This document shows, in pieces, positions 5,503-12,260 of a DNA stretch of 12,260 bases (positions are counted from its first letter, which is position 1; the number at the start of each line of letters is the position of its first letter). The DNA lies in assembly GCA_036524675.1 (NCBI GenBank), contig DATDBU010000158.1:1-12260 (forward strand), in the 5' to 3' direction. This stretch comes from DATDAW01 sp036524675 (GTDB lineage Bacteria > Verrucomicrobiota > Verrucomicrobiia > Chthoniobacterales > DASVRZ01). The notes below the pieces were generated by a model. That model did not search any database. It worked only from the letters and a program-made list of their open reading frames with translations, and was not told the origin of the DNA. The position numbers and the translations under genes were made by a program.

Positions 5503-5682
5503 TCACAGAGAGCTTTTCCAGGAGCGATTTGAATTTGATTCCTCCGTGTCTTCCGTGTGCCGCAGTTGGCAATCGTTGATGCTGGTTTCGTCGCTCCATT
5601 GGCCGGCGCAGGCGTCGTCGAGGCGGTAGATGGTTTTGCAGGTCCAACGGGAGGGAGTGACGAAGAGGGAGCAGTGTCGATG
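5503..5682 (-). pseudogene. C-terminal remnant, fibronectin-like tail, opposite strand
   Basis: One minus-strand frame from about 5682 down to a TGA at 5503-5505 contains LFVTPSRWTCKTIYRLDD followed by ACAGQWSDETSIN. This W-x(5)-IYRxxDxxxGQWSDxxSI pattern resembles the last beta-strands of the fibronectin-like half of the same kind of protein whose start lies at 5317 on the other strand. There is no start codon or N-terminal part. After DETSIND the frame runs into a string (CACACGGAAGACACGGAGG) that I know as a common intergenic repeat motif, so the true gene end has been overwritten or frameshifted. Confidence 0.35.
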
Positions 5683-5708
5683 TAGCCGGTGTGCTGCGGT
5701 GGTGGCTG

Positions 5709-5822
5709 TGATCCCTTTGGGATCAATTGTTCCGCCGCGGAATCCGGGGGTGTGCTCGTTCCTCGCTTACCCCCGGCTGCCGCGGCTCTGATGGCTTCGC
5801 CATCCGTCAATCCAGCCATGGC
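5709..5822 (+). repeat. Cluster of palindromes (REP/BIME-like)
   Basis: There are four palindromic units in 114 bp. The first is TGATCCC-TTT-GGGATCA (5709-5725). The second is CCGCGG..CCGGGGGT (5735-5751) pairing with ACCCCCGG..CCGCGG (5769-5785) around a 17-nt loop. The third is GATGGC-TTC-GCCATC (5790-5804). The fourth is GCCATGGC (5815-5822). Perfect stems repeated this closely are typical of dispersed palindromic elements mobilised by RAYT (IS200-like) transposases. No transposase is in the window. Confidence 0.6.
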
Positions 5823-6074
5823 ACGGTGTGTTTTTGATCAAGATGTCGAAGAGGCCGATTTTTTCGTCCGCCAAAACCTGTGAAGAAGGCATTGGTGACT
5901 TGGCGCGGGTGTAACGGCGCGAGCCTCCGTCCGACGCCGGTTTTGAGAGGAGTGTGCAAAACGTGACAGCGACGCCCTTTTTGCACCCTGCCGCCTGCTA
6001 CGGCTCACGCATGCGTAACTTCGGCAGCTCGCTCACCGTTCCCCTCAAAAGTTGAGGTCTACAAGCCGTCCGCC
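5823..6074 (+). other. Structured non-coding stretch downstream of the kinase
   Basis: No gene is visible. Two perfect hairpins are present: GTGCAAAA (5954-5961) with TTTTGCAC (5979-5986), and CCTCAA-AAG-TTGAGG (6043-6057). An outer near-match TTTTGAGAGG (5941-5950) to CCCCTCAAAA (6041-6050) would enclose about 90 nt. The small hairpin lies 17 bp beyond the kinase stop on the minus strand and could end transcription, but no T-tract follows. Confidence 0.4.
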
Positions 6075-6959
6075 TCAGTCGAGAAGCGGCGACAGGTGGG
6101 CCGAGCCGATCGCTCGTACTGCCTGGGCGGCACCCGCTCCCATCGCGGCTCGCAACTCATCCGTATCCCGCAATAAACCGGGGTGGCTTGCGCGGATCGT
6201 TTGCGCGATCATGCCTGCCATGAAGGCGTCGCCCGCGCCGTTTGTGTCAACCACAGTTGCCGGGACGGCGGGAACGCGAACAATGGCGGCACCCGACCCC
6301 ACGACACCTACCGCGCCGTCGCTCCCAAGTGTGCAGACCCCGGCAGACAGGCCGTCTCGAACGAGGCTAACCAGGTAGGATAGCGGGTCACTCATGCCAT
6401 CACCGTTCATGATGATGACATCCGCCGCGGAGATGAAAGGTCGGTGGAACTCGGCGACACCGTCGTAGTCGTGGATGTCGACCCAAACCGGAGGGTCCGT
6501 GGCGGCGAGACGGTCGAGGGTCGCCCTCCCGATCGCCGACAGGTCGCACACAACGACACTGGCTCCCGTGATAGCAGCATCAACGGCCTCGCCGATGGCC
6601 GGCGCTTCCGGCGAGCCGTCGAGATAGATAGACACGCGTTCGCCCCGCGGTGTCATGAGATTGAGGTGGCTCTCGGAGGCACTATCGCCCTCGAGGAACG
6701 TCGTATGGAGCCCCGGGTGGTCGAGCGCTGCGCGGATACGGCGCGCACGATCGTCCCGCCCCACCACGGTCACGAGCGCCACGTCGACGCCCAGGTCAGC
6801 CAGGTGAAGGGCCTTTCCCGCGGAGGTCCCTCCGAGGGTTTCGAGATGACTCGTGGCGAAGATCGTTTGAGGATGCGGAAGAGGCAATCGATCGAGACGC
6901 ACCATCGTGTTCCACGATGAGGGGCCGATGACAGCGACGCGCGGGGCAGTGTTCTCCAT
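6075..6959 (-). CDS. PfkB-family carbohydrate/nucleoside kinase, 294 aa
   Basis: The protein belongs to the ribokinase-like (PfkB) family. The first signature is GGTSAGKALHLADLGVDVAL (43-62), with GxxxN/S-type sugar contacts near the start (IGPSSWNTM). The second signature is DTNGAGDAFMAGM (238-250), with the catalytic Asp244 and the anion hole GAGD. The central TLGSDGAVG (210-218) contacts the nucleotide in the family. Substrate specificity cannot be read from the sequence. Length is normal. The ATG at 6959 is supported by a strong Shine-Dalgarno 9 bp upstream and by a 1-bp overlap with the stop of the upstream remnant. The gene is GC-rich compared with its neighbours and the only upstream partner is a regulator fragment, so I infer transfer of part of a sugar-utilisation operon. 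Without its regulator and promoter, expression may depend on read-through from nth. Confidence 0.85.
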   Translation of the reverse strand: MENTAPRVAVIGPSSWNTMVRLDRLPLPHPQTIFATSHLETLGGTSAGKALHLADLGVDVALVTVVGRDDRARRIRAALDHPGLHTTFLEGDSASESHLNLMTPRGERVSIYLDGSPEAPAIGEAVDAAITGASVVVCDLSAIGRATLDRLAATDPPVWVDIHDYDGVAEFHRPFISAADVIIMNGDGMSDPLSYLVSLVRDGLSAGVCTLGSDGAVGVVGSGAAIVRVPAVPATVVDTNGAGDAFMAGMIAQTIRASHPGLLRDTDELRAAMGAGAAQAVRAIGSAHLSPLLD

Positions 6960-7036
6960 CAGGCCTGGCCTCCTTCGATGCGGAAAGCGACCGTCGATCG
7001 GCGCACCACGAGAGAATCCCGAGGGACCACGTTCCT
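6959..7036 (-). pseudogene. C-terminal remnant of a probable LacI-family regulator
   Basis: The last ~25 codons before the TGA at 6959-6961 read RNVVPRDSLVVRRSTVAFRI. The stretch PxxLVVRxST is the usual C-terminus of LacI-family sugar repressors. Its stop shares one base with the kinase start (TGATG), a normal operon junction. Upstream of about 7036 the frame stays open but no longer resembles a regulator and the base composition changes, so the rest of the gene is gone. Only the tail remains, too short to function. Confidence 0.5.
6969..6976 (-). promoter_or_regulatory. Strong Shine-Dalgarno of the kinase gene
   Basis: On the minus strand GAAGGAGG lies 9 bp upstream of the kinase ATG (6959). 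It lies within the coding end of the regulator remnant and fixes the start. Confidence 0.7.
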
Positions 7037-7248
7037 ATTAGGAAATTTCTTTGCCGGCTCCCGCATCCGCAATGGAATAGGTTGCCGTGGAAGAAAGGCG
7101 TGAGGTGGCATTATCGCTATGTTTTCTGGCCGGATTCGACCGTTTTGAGCCGATACCGTCAAGCTTTCGATCCCGGAGCGCATGGCTTTCAGCTGGACAA
7201 GGCGTGGCGGTTCAAACTTCCCAAATTTTTCTAATTTCCGTAAACCTC
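7037..7248 (-). other. Spacer between nth and the kinase fragment, no gene recognised
   Basis: A breakpoint is expected near 7036. On + one frame up to a TAA near 7230 reads WHYRYVFWPDSTVLSRYRQ, but it has no start and matches nothing I know. No clear terminator follows nth. Confidence 0.3.
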
Positions 7249-7887
7249 TTAGAAAACGCCTCCCGCTGACGGGCATATGTCCGCAATCTCGCACCCCGCG
7301 CAGTCCGGTTTCCGCGCAAAACAGCGGCGGCGCCCGTGCCAGATGAGCCAATGACTGAAATTGGTCCAGTCTTTTCGCGGAACGAGTTTCATGAGCTCCC
7401 GCTCGATCTTGACAGGGTCTGTCTCACGAGTGAGCCCCAGCCGCTTCGAGAGACGCGCCACATGCGTATCGACCACCACGCCTTCCTCGATGCCAAATGC
7501 GTTGCCAAGCACGACGTTGGCGGTTTTCCGTCCGACGCCGGGAAGAGCTGTTAGAGCGTCCATGCTCCGCGGAACCTCGCCACCATGAGTCGCGACAATT
7601 TCCTGTGCAGCCGCGCGAATGTTTTTAGCCTTGTTCCGGAAAAAACCTGTCGACGCAATCAGGCGTTCGATATCTTCCTGAGGCGCTTCGGCGAGCGCTT
7701 TTGCCGTTGGATAGGCGGCAAAAAGCGCAGGCGTGACCATGTTCACGCGTTTATCGGTGCATTGCGCAGAGAGAATCGTTGCAACGAGAAGCTGCAGCGG
7801 GTTCTTATGATCCAACTCGCAATGCGCCTCCGGGTAGATGCCCGGGAAACGTTCAACAAGGCGGGCGGCACGTTGGGGCTTGGTCAT
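7249..7887 (-). CDS. nth: Endonuclease III, DNA glycosylase/AP lyase, 212 aa
   Basis: This base-excision repair enzyme removes oxidised pyrimidines and cleaves the abasic site. Its features align with E. coli Nth throughout. The helix-hairpin-helix LPGVGRKTANVVLGNAFG carries the catalytic Lys121. VVDTHVARLSKRLGL carries the catalytic Asp140. The [4Fe-4S] ligands follow the exact C-x6-C-x2-C-x5-C spacing (Cys189, Cys196, Cys199, Cys205). ILSAQCTDKRVN (38-49) is the conserved N-terminal block. The ATG at 7887 gives MTKPQRAARLVERFPGIYP, the normal family start. An in-frame ATG at 7947 would add 20 residues without family resemblance. The gene lies 96 bp downstream of the TPR gene on the same strand and may be co-transcribed. 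Confidence 0.96.
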   Translation of the reverse strand: MTKPQRAARLVERFPGIYPEAHCELDHKNPLQLLVATILSAQCTDKRVNMVTPALFAAYPTAKALAEAPQEDIERLIASTGFFRNKAKNIRAAAQEIVATHGGEVPRSMDALTALPGVGRKTANVVLGNAFGIEEGVVVDTHVARLSKRLGLTRETDPVKIERELMKLVPRKDWTNFSHWLIWHGRRRCFARKPDCAGCEIADICPSAGGVF

Positions 7888-7983
7888 TCGAGAAATTACG
7901 CAATGCGCAGATAGAGTCCATGCGGCGTGGGATAACACGCGCACCATGAAGTACGGATTGAAGGCCGCGTGACTGAAATAGCT

Positions 7984-10900
7984 CTACGATGCTCCCAACG
8001 CCCTGAGACGCTCTGCCGCTTGCGGAGCAAAGGGCGAGTCCGGGTATTTCTCACCGATCTGCTTGTAATATTTGATGGCGTCAGTCTGCATCTTCTGCTT
8101 TTCCTCCGGCTTCTGCAACGTCGGCGCCTGTGCCTCCATCGCTTGCGCCCCGAGAAACAGCCCCTCGGCAGCGGCTGACGGAACGCCGCCATAGAAATAA
8201 TCCGTTTTAATGAAATAATCGATCGCGCCGCCCACATCACCCATCGCGAGGCGAATTTTCCCGCCCAGGATCATCGCCCTGGCGCGGAGGTCATTAGTAG
8301 CCGTTTGGGCACGAATGATTCCGTCCACAAGCGCGGTGGCTTCGTCGTATTTCTTCTCGTTGAACAATCCGTTAGCAATGCCGTAATTGGCTTCGAATAT
8401 TTTCGACGACCACGGATAAAGTTGTTTGAGCTGTTCGAATTTGGCTGCGGCCTCCGCGGTCTGGCCACGCGCCTGCATAACTCTTCCGGTTCCGAACAAT
8501 GAAATCGCCTGCGCCTCCTGGATGGGAAGCGGCACAGCGTTGGGAGCTACTCCAGGCGGGTTCTGATAGTCCGCGGCCACCTTTTCGAAGACCTTCTCCG
8601 CCTCATCGATTTTTTTCTGGTCGAGAAGCGCCTCGCCGTAGAGATCGAGATCAGACGCCGCATAAACCAGGCTTGGATCGTAAGCCGCATTCATTTGCTC
8701 CAGGGCTTTCGCCTTGTCGCGTTCGTAAATGTACGAAGCCAGCGTAAAGAGCACCTTGCTCTTTGCCTTGGGCGCCGAATCGAGTTTCGCAGCAAATTGT
8801 GCGAAATAACTCTCCACATCTTCAGGCTTCTTGAGCTGTGCGCTGACTAGTTCCTTCTGCGCGTTCAGGATCCCGCGCGCTGCGTTCGCGGCATCGGGAC
8901 TATCCGGATATTTTTCGATAACCCGCTCGGCGTCGCCGATGCTATTGTTAACGGCTTTGGTCCATTTATCGCGATCTTCACTCGTCAAACTGGCGTAGCG
9001 GCCGAGTGTTTGAGCAATACCGAGCCAGTTGGCGCTGGTCTGCAACAGGACCTGAGGGACAAGCGGGCTCTGCACATTTTTGTCAATGAACTCGTAGTAA
9101 ATATTGATCGCCTCCTGCGGTTTGTTCTGGGCGACCTGCGTCTGCGCGAGATTGGCATACGCATTGAACACCTTGGGATCCTGCGGATAGGCGGCAATGA
9201 ATTCACGCATCGTGGCATCGGCCGCCGCAGCGTCGCCGGCTTCTGTTGCCATGCGTTGGCGCTCAAAATAAGTAAAAGGGGCCACCTGCGACTTCGGGAA
9301 TTTTTCCACGAGTTGCTGAAACGTCTTCACGGCTGTCGCCACGGCACCGGACTTTTCCTGTGCCTGGGCAAGCGTAAAATAGGCTAGCGGTGTTAGATTC
9401 GCATCGTCCGGATAGCGCGCGTTAAACGTGGCGAGAGCGGTCGTGGCCTCCTGATATTTCTGCTGCTGGACCAGAATCCATGCGTGCCAGAAGGAGCCTT
9501 GCTTAACGGCATCCGAGTTATCGGCGTAATCTTTCTGAATGGTAGTATAGACCTGGGCCGCCTCGTCCAGTTTTCCGGTGCTTTTGTAAATATCAGCCAG
9601 ACCCAGCTGAGCCCGAAGGGCGAGCGCTTTCTCCGGCTTGGTCGCCAGATAGTTCTGATAGGTCTGGATGGCTTGATCAAATTGCTGGAGTTGCCCGTAA
9701 GCGTTTGCCTGTTCAACCATCGCCGCGGCCGTTGCGGCACTCTTGGGATATTGCTCGACTTGGGCTTTGAAATACGCGAGCGCCTTTTCGGGCTGCGGCG
9801 GGTTCGATGTGGTAAACATCGCTCCGATTGTGACAGGAAGATTTTCAGCGATGGGATCGCCTTTGAAACGGCCTTCAAAGTCGTTATAACCTGCGATCGC
9901 TTTGTCAACGCTGCCCTGCAGGGCATAGGTCATCGTCTGGAAATACGCGATCGTTTTTTTCTCGGTATCGTTTGCAAAGGGCTCCAGATAGTCGAGGAGC
10001 ACACGCGCTTCGTCGTAGCGCGGCTGCGCAGGCGTGCTGAGCTGGAAGAAAATTTGGGCCATCTTGAGCTTTGCGCCAACCGTCTGACTGGACTTGTTTT
10101 TGATCGCGTCAATCTTTGCGGTTTCCCGCCCGATGAGCGCCTGGAGGCGGCGATTGGTAACAAGATCCCTCGCGACGAGAGCTTGCTTGGCACGGGCTTT
10201 GATATTCTCGATTTTAATCTGTTGCTCGCGGAGCACCACATCGGTGGCTTCAATGCTGCGGTACGCGGCGAGCGATTCGGCAAGGAGCTTCGTGCGTTCG
10301 GCACCCTGAGTAAATACGGCGCGATTGAAAAGCACTTCGCCGAGCTGGAACTGCGAGTCGCTGATCAGCGGCAAATCGCTGCGCTTGGTGATGATCTCAA
10401 CGAGCAGTTTTTGTGCTTCGTCAAAAAGCGGAAATGCAACCGCCGCGTCCATGCGGTTGGCGTTGAGGACGGTGCTGGCCTTCGTCGCAAGCATCAGGGC
10501 CAGGAGATACTGGCTATCGAGGACGCTCTCGCTCTTCTGAAAATCTCTCATGTTGGCCCGGAGATTTTCGATGGCAGGATCGAATTGCTGGGTCTGAAAA
10601 TAACAGATCGCCTGCGTATACCGGCTGTTTTCGACGAGGTCGCTCTTGGGGTACTTGGCGAGGAAATCCGCAAACGCTTTGATGGCTGCATCGAATGCAG
10701 CCTTGCGTCCCGGGTCTTCGGGCGGGAGAGCTCCCGCTTTTTGCGCGAGCGCTTGAGGGAGAAGGCCGGAGGCCGTTTCGATAATTTCGTTAGGCGCGGG
10801 CGGAACCTGCAGCTTTTTGAAGTTGGCAATCGCCTCGTCGTTTTTCTGCAAAAGCATCTGACTGTAAGCGAGCTTCAATTGCGCGTCCGCGATGATGGTC

Positions 10901-11106
10901 GAGGTCGGATAGTTGGCGACGAATTTCCCGAAAGCCTGCATGGCACCCTCGTAATTGCCGTCGTTGAGAAGTTGATTGGCTGCCGCAGCATCCGCGGCCT
11001 GATCCTGCGCGGAGACAGTAAGCGGACAAAGAAAAACGGGGCAGGCAACGACGGCAACGGCAGCGGCGACGCGAAGGCGTTGCCGGAGGGAACGAGAGAG
11101 CATCAT
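7984..11106 (-). CDS. Large secreted TPR-repeat protein, 1040 aa
   Basis: The start is ATGATG at 11106-11101. It gives a signal peptide with a basic n-region (RSLRQRLR), a hydrophobic core (VAAAVAVVACPVFLCPL) and a probable cleavage after VSA (about 34). An upstream in-frame start would spoil this. The mature part is almost wholly helical TPR-type repeats. The best are NYEGAMQAFGKFVANYPTS, KAFADFLAKYPKSDLVENS, KALAYFKAQVEQYPKSA, VKTFQQLVEKFPKSQVAPF and IKYYKQIGEKYPDSPFAPQ. The recurring 'A-x-x-x-F-x-x-(L/F)-x-x-x-(Y/F)-P-x-S' phrase is that of BamD/YbgF-like envelope TPR proteins. There is no lipobox Cys after the signal, so the protein is probably periplasmic. It likely acts as a protein-protein scaffold at the cell envelope, with an unknown partner. 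No enzymatic domain is seen. A 165-bp gap separates it from xerD. No clear promoter is visible there. Confidence 0.88.
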   Translation of the reverse strand: MMLSRSLRQRLRVAAAVAVVACPVFLCPLTVSAQDQAADAAAANQLLNDGNYEGAMQAFGKFVANYPTSTIIADAQLKLAYSQMLLQKNDEAIANFKKLQVPPAPNEIIETASGLLPQALAQKAGALPPEDPGRKAAFDAAIKAFADFLAKYPKSDLVENSRYTQAICYFQTQQFDPAIENLRANMRDFQKSESVLDSQYLLALMLATKASTVLNANRMDAAVAFPLFDEAQKLLVEIITKRSDLPLISDSQFQLGEVLFNRAVFTQGAERTKLLAESLAAYRSIEATDVVLREQQIKIENIKARAKQALVARDLVTNRRLQALIGRETAKIDAIKNKSSQTVGAKLKMAQIFFQLSTPAQPRYDEARVLLDYLEPFANDTEKKTIAYFQTMTYALQGSVDKAIAGYNDFEGRFKGDPIAENLPVTIGAMFTTSNPPQPEKALAYFKAQVEQYPKSAATAAAMVEQANAYGQLQQFDQAIQTYQNYLATKPEKALALRAQLGLADIYKSTGKLDEAAQVYTTIQKDYADNSDAVKQGSFWHAWILVQQQKYQEATTALATFNARYPDDANLTPLAYFTLAQAQEKSGAVATAVKTFQQLVEKFPKSQVAPFTYFERQRMATEAGDAAAADATMREFIAAYPQDPKVFNAYANLAQTQVAQNKPQEAINIYYEFIDKNVQSPLVPQVLLQTSANWLGIAQTLGRYASLTSEDRDKWTKAVNNSIGDAERVIEKYPDSPDAANAARGILNAQKELVSAQLKKPEDVESYFAQFAAKLDSAPKAKSKVLFTLASYIYERDKAKALEQMNAAYDPSLVYAASDLDLYGEALLDQKKIDEAEKVFEKVAADYQNPPGVAPNAVPLPIQEAQAISLFGTGRVMQARGQTAEAAAKFEQLKQLYPWSSKIFEANYGIANGLFNEKKYDEATALVDGIIRAQTATNDLRARAMILGGKIRLAMGDVGGAIDYFIKTDYFYGGVPSAAAEGLFLGAQAMEAQAPTLQKPEEKQKMQTDAIKYYKQIGEKYPDSPFAPQAAERLRALGAS

Positions 11107-11271
11107 AGAATATGGGGGGCGGAAAAATTTGGTTCGGCGAACATACAAACGGTGCCTGAGCGTTTCCAGTGCAAAACCGAGAACCGGCAAACGCAACTGG
11201 CGCCGTCTTTTTCGCACTTCTTTTTACACCAATCCCGTTTGTTGGAATCGATTCCGGTCAGCGTCCCCGGC

Positions 11272-12162
11272 TTACCCTCGCGGATGAAACTTTTTGTGGA
11301 TGGATTTCAACCGGTTTCGATCCACGTGCGTATAAATTTGCGTCGTGGCGATGTCGGCGTGGCCGAGCATCTCTTGAATGATGCGCAGATCTGCACCGCC
11401 GCTGAGCAGATGCGTGGCAAACGAATGACGGAGCAAATGCGGATACACGTTGATGTCGAGCCCGGCAAACTTGGCGGCTTCCTTCACGATCTGCCAGATC
11501 CGCACGGTCGTCAGGCCCGTTCCGCGAGCGCTCAGGAAAACATGGCTGCCGGTGCGTTTCTTCACAAAATTCGGGCGCTCAGTGGCGAGGTATTTGGCGA
11601 TGGCCTCGCAGGCGCGCTTGCCGACAGGCACCATCCGCATTTTGTCGCCCTTACCGATTACGCGCAAAAATCCTTCATCCAGGTTCAGGTTTTCCAACCG
11701 GGCGTTGACCAGCTCCGAAACGCGGACGCCACTGGCGTACAGCAGCTCGAGGATGGCTCGGTCGCGGAGGGCGAACTCATAGGTCGCAGGAAGAGACTCG
11801 ATAAGACGCTCAGCCTGGAGTTCATTCAACGTCTCCGGGAGTTCCCGCGCGATTCTCGGGAGGGGCAGGACCTCCGTAACATCGGCCGGGATTTTCCGGC
11901 GTTGAAATAGAAAACGGAAAAAGATGCGGATGGCGACCACGATTAGCTTGATGGAGCCCGCAGCGAGTCCCGCTCGTTTTCGATGGGCCAGATAGTTCGA
12001 AACGTGTTCGAGTTTGACCTGGCCTGATTCAGTGACTTCGGCCGTTTTGGCCAGCCATGTCGAGAACCCTTCGAGCGAGATGCGGACAGACAGCTGGTAG
12101 TTGGTTGAAAGCCCCCGCTCGGTGGCCAGGTAAAGCAGGAACTCTTCGATGTCGTCTTGCAT
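11272..12162 (-). CDS. xerD: Tyrosine recombinase XerD/XerC-type, 296 aa
   Basis: This is a chromosome-dimer resolution type recombinase. The N-terminal core-binding SAM-like domain spans about 1-90 (DDIEEFLLYLATERGLSTNY). The catalytic domain has all six residues: Arg147 (YASGVRVSEL), Lys171 (IGKGDKMRMVPVG), His242 and Arg245 (PHLLRHSFATHLL), His268 (LGHADIATTQIYTHV) and Tyr277. Their positions are within two residues of those in E. coli XerD, and the total length matches the 298 aa of that protein. The ATG at 12162 is preferred. A TTG at 12195 would add 11 residues and directly follows an in-frame TGA. XerD rather than XerC is chosen from the overall pattern, with some doubt. An integron integrase is excluded because there is no extra domain insert between the HxxR and upstream boxes. 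This is a housekeeping gene and not evidence of a mobile element. Confidence 0.92.
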   Translation of the reverse strand: MQDDIEEFLLYLATERGLSTNYQLSVRISLEGFSTWLAKTAEVTESGQVKLEHVSNYLAHRKRAGLAAGSIKLIVVAIRIFFRFLFQRRKIPADVTEVLPLPRIARELPETLNELQAERLIESLPATYEFALRDRAILELLYASGVRVSELVNARLENLNLDEGFLRVIGKGDKMRMVPVGKRACEAIAKYLATERPNFVKKRTGSHVFLSARGTGLTTVRIWQIVKEAAKFAGLDINVYPHLLRHSFATHLLSGGADLRIIQEMLGHADIATTQIYTHVDRNRLKSIHKKFHPRG

Positions 12163-12260
12163 GAGCTTTCGGAACGCTTGGCGCGCAATCGCCAATCACA
12201 TATCACCATTCCGATAGATGGCCGAGTCGCGTGATATTTTTTCCCTTTGGATCGAGCGAA

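Noticed and set aside
5331..5819. A 162-residue protein on the minus strand
   Set aside because: Its frame runs through palindromes and is Pro/Ala/Ser-rich without family character. Another minus frame in the same stretch gives the more protein-like tail.
7190..7235. A possible tRNA T-arm (GGTTCAAACTTCC)
   Set aside because: The flanking bases do not form a five-pair T-stem, and no acceptor or anticodon arm can be built around it.
9484..11910. An 808-codon open frame on the plus strand
   Set aside because: It is antisense to the TPR and xerD genes, whose motifs, signal peptide and catalytic residues are clear. Its translation has no domain and spans two genes and their spacer.
11272..12162. 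Integron or phage integrase that would drive the cassette-like region
   Set aside because: Length, residue spacing and overall sequence fit housekeeping XerD/XerC. It lies over 6 kb away in the conserved block and lacks the integron-integrase insert.

Overview
The window looks like a soil or environmental Gram-negative chromosome. It has a conserved chromosomal half on the right and a patchwork accessory half on the left. No rRNA or tRNA is present. My tentative guess is Verrucomicrobiota or a neighbouring phylum. This rests on the type of intergenic repeats (inverted 'CGCAGATTT' arms, a 21-bp minisatellite, 'GATCCCTTTGGGATC' hairpins, 'ACACGGAGGAA' strings) and on the large secreted TPR protein. 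It is recollection of genome style, not a search result.

Left half (1-4646, all + strand, accessory). A winged-helix regulator has lost its 5' end (121-612) and lies 9 bp upstream of a small beta-propeller gene (622-1272). Next is a DUF899 thioredoxin-like gene (1405-2241), joined by a 4-bp overlap to a small membrane protein with a CPxC motif (2238-2543). A GFA-family zinc protein follows (2689-3114), then a repeat-rich spacer. An antitoxin/MazF-PemK toxin pair overlaps by 19 bp (3400-3875). Last are two unrecognised small membrane proteins (3934-4152 and 4371-4646). Each of these two is followed by a copy of the same ~86-bp repeat. The first copy is framed by GCCTAAC...GTTAGGC, and the next gene starts 2 bp after GTTAGGC. 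This resembles integron gene cassettes with attC sites and is the most interesting part of the window. No integron integrase is present.

Middle (4647-6074, no intact gene). This stretch holds the second repeat copy, a 21-bp tandem array (5061-5240), and the start of a broken gene on + (5317-5493). A protein-like tail of possibly the same kind of gene lies on - (5503-5682). A cluster of hairpins follows (5709-5822), then further structured non-coding DNA.

Right half (6075-12195, all - strand). In transcription order the genes are xerD (tyrosine recombinase), a ~1040-residue secreted TPR protein and nth (endonuclease III), all apparently intact. Downstream of nth is a PfkB-family sugar or nucleoside kinase preceded by the last ~25 codons of what looks like a LacI-type regulator. 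The kinase therefore appears to be a captured operon fragment.

The left side suggests repeated acquisition, truncation and rearrangement of short modules beside a stable housekeeping block.
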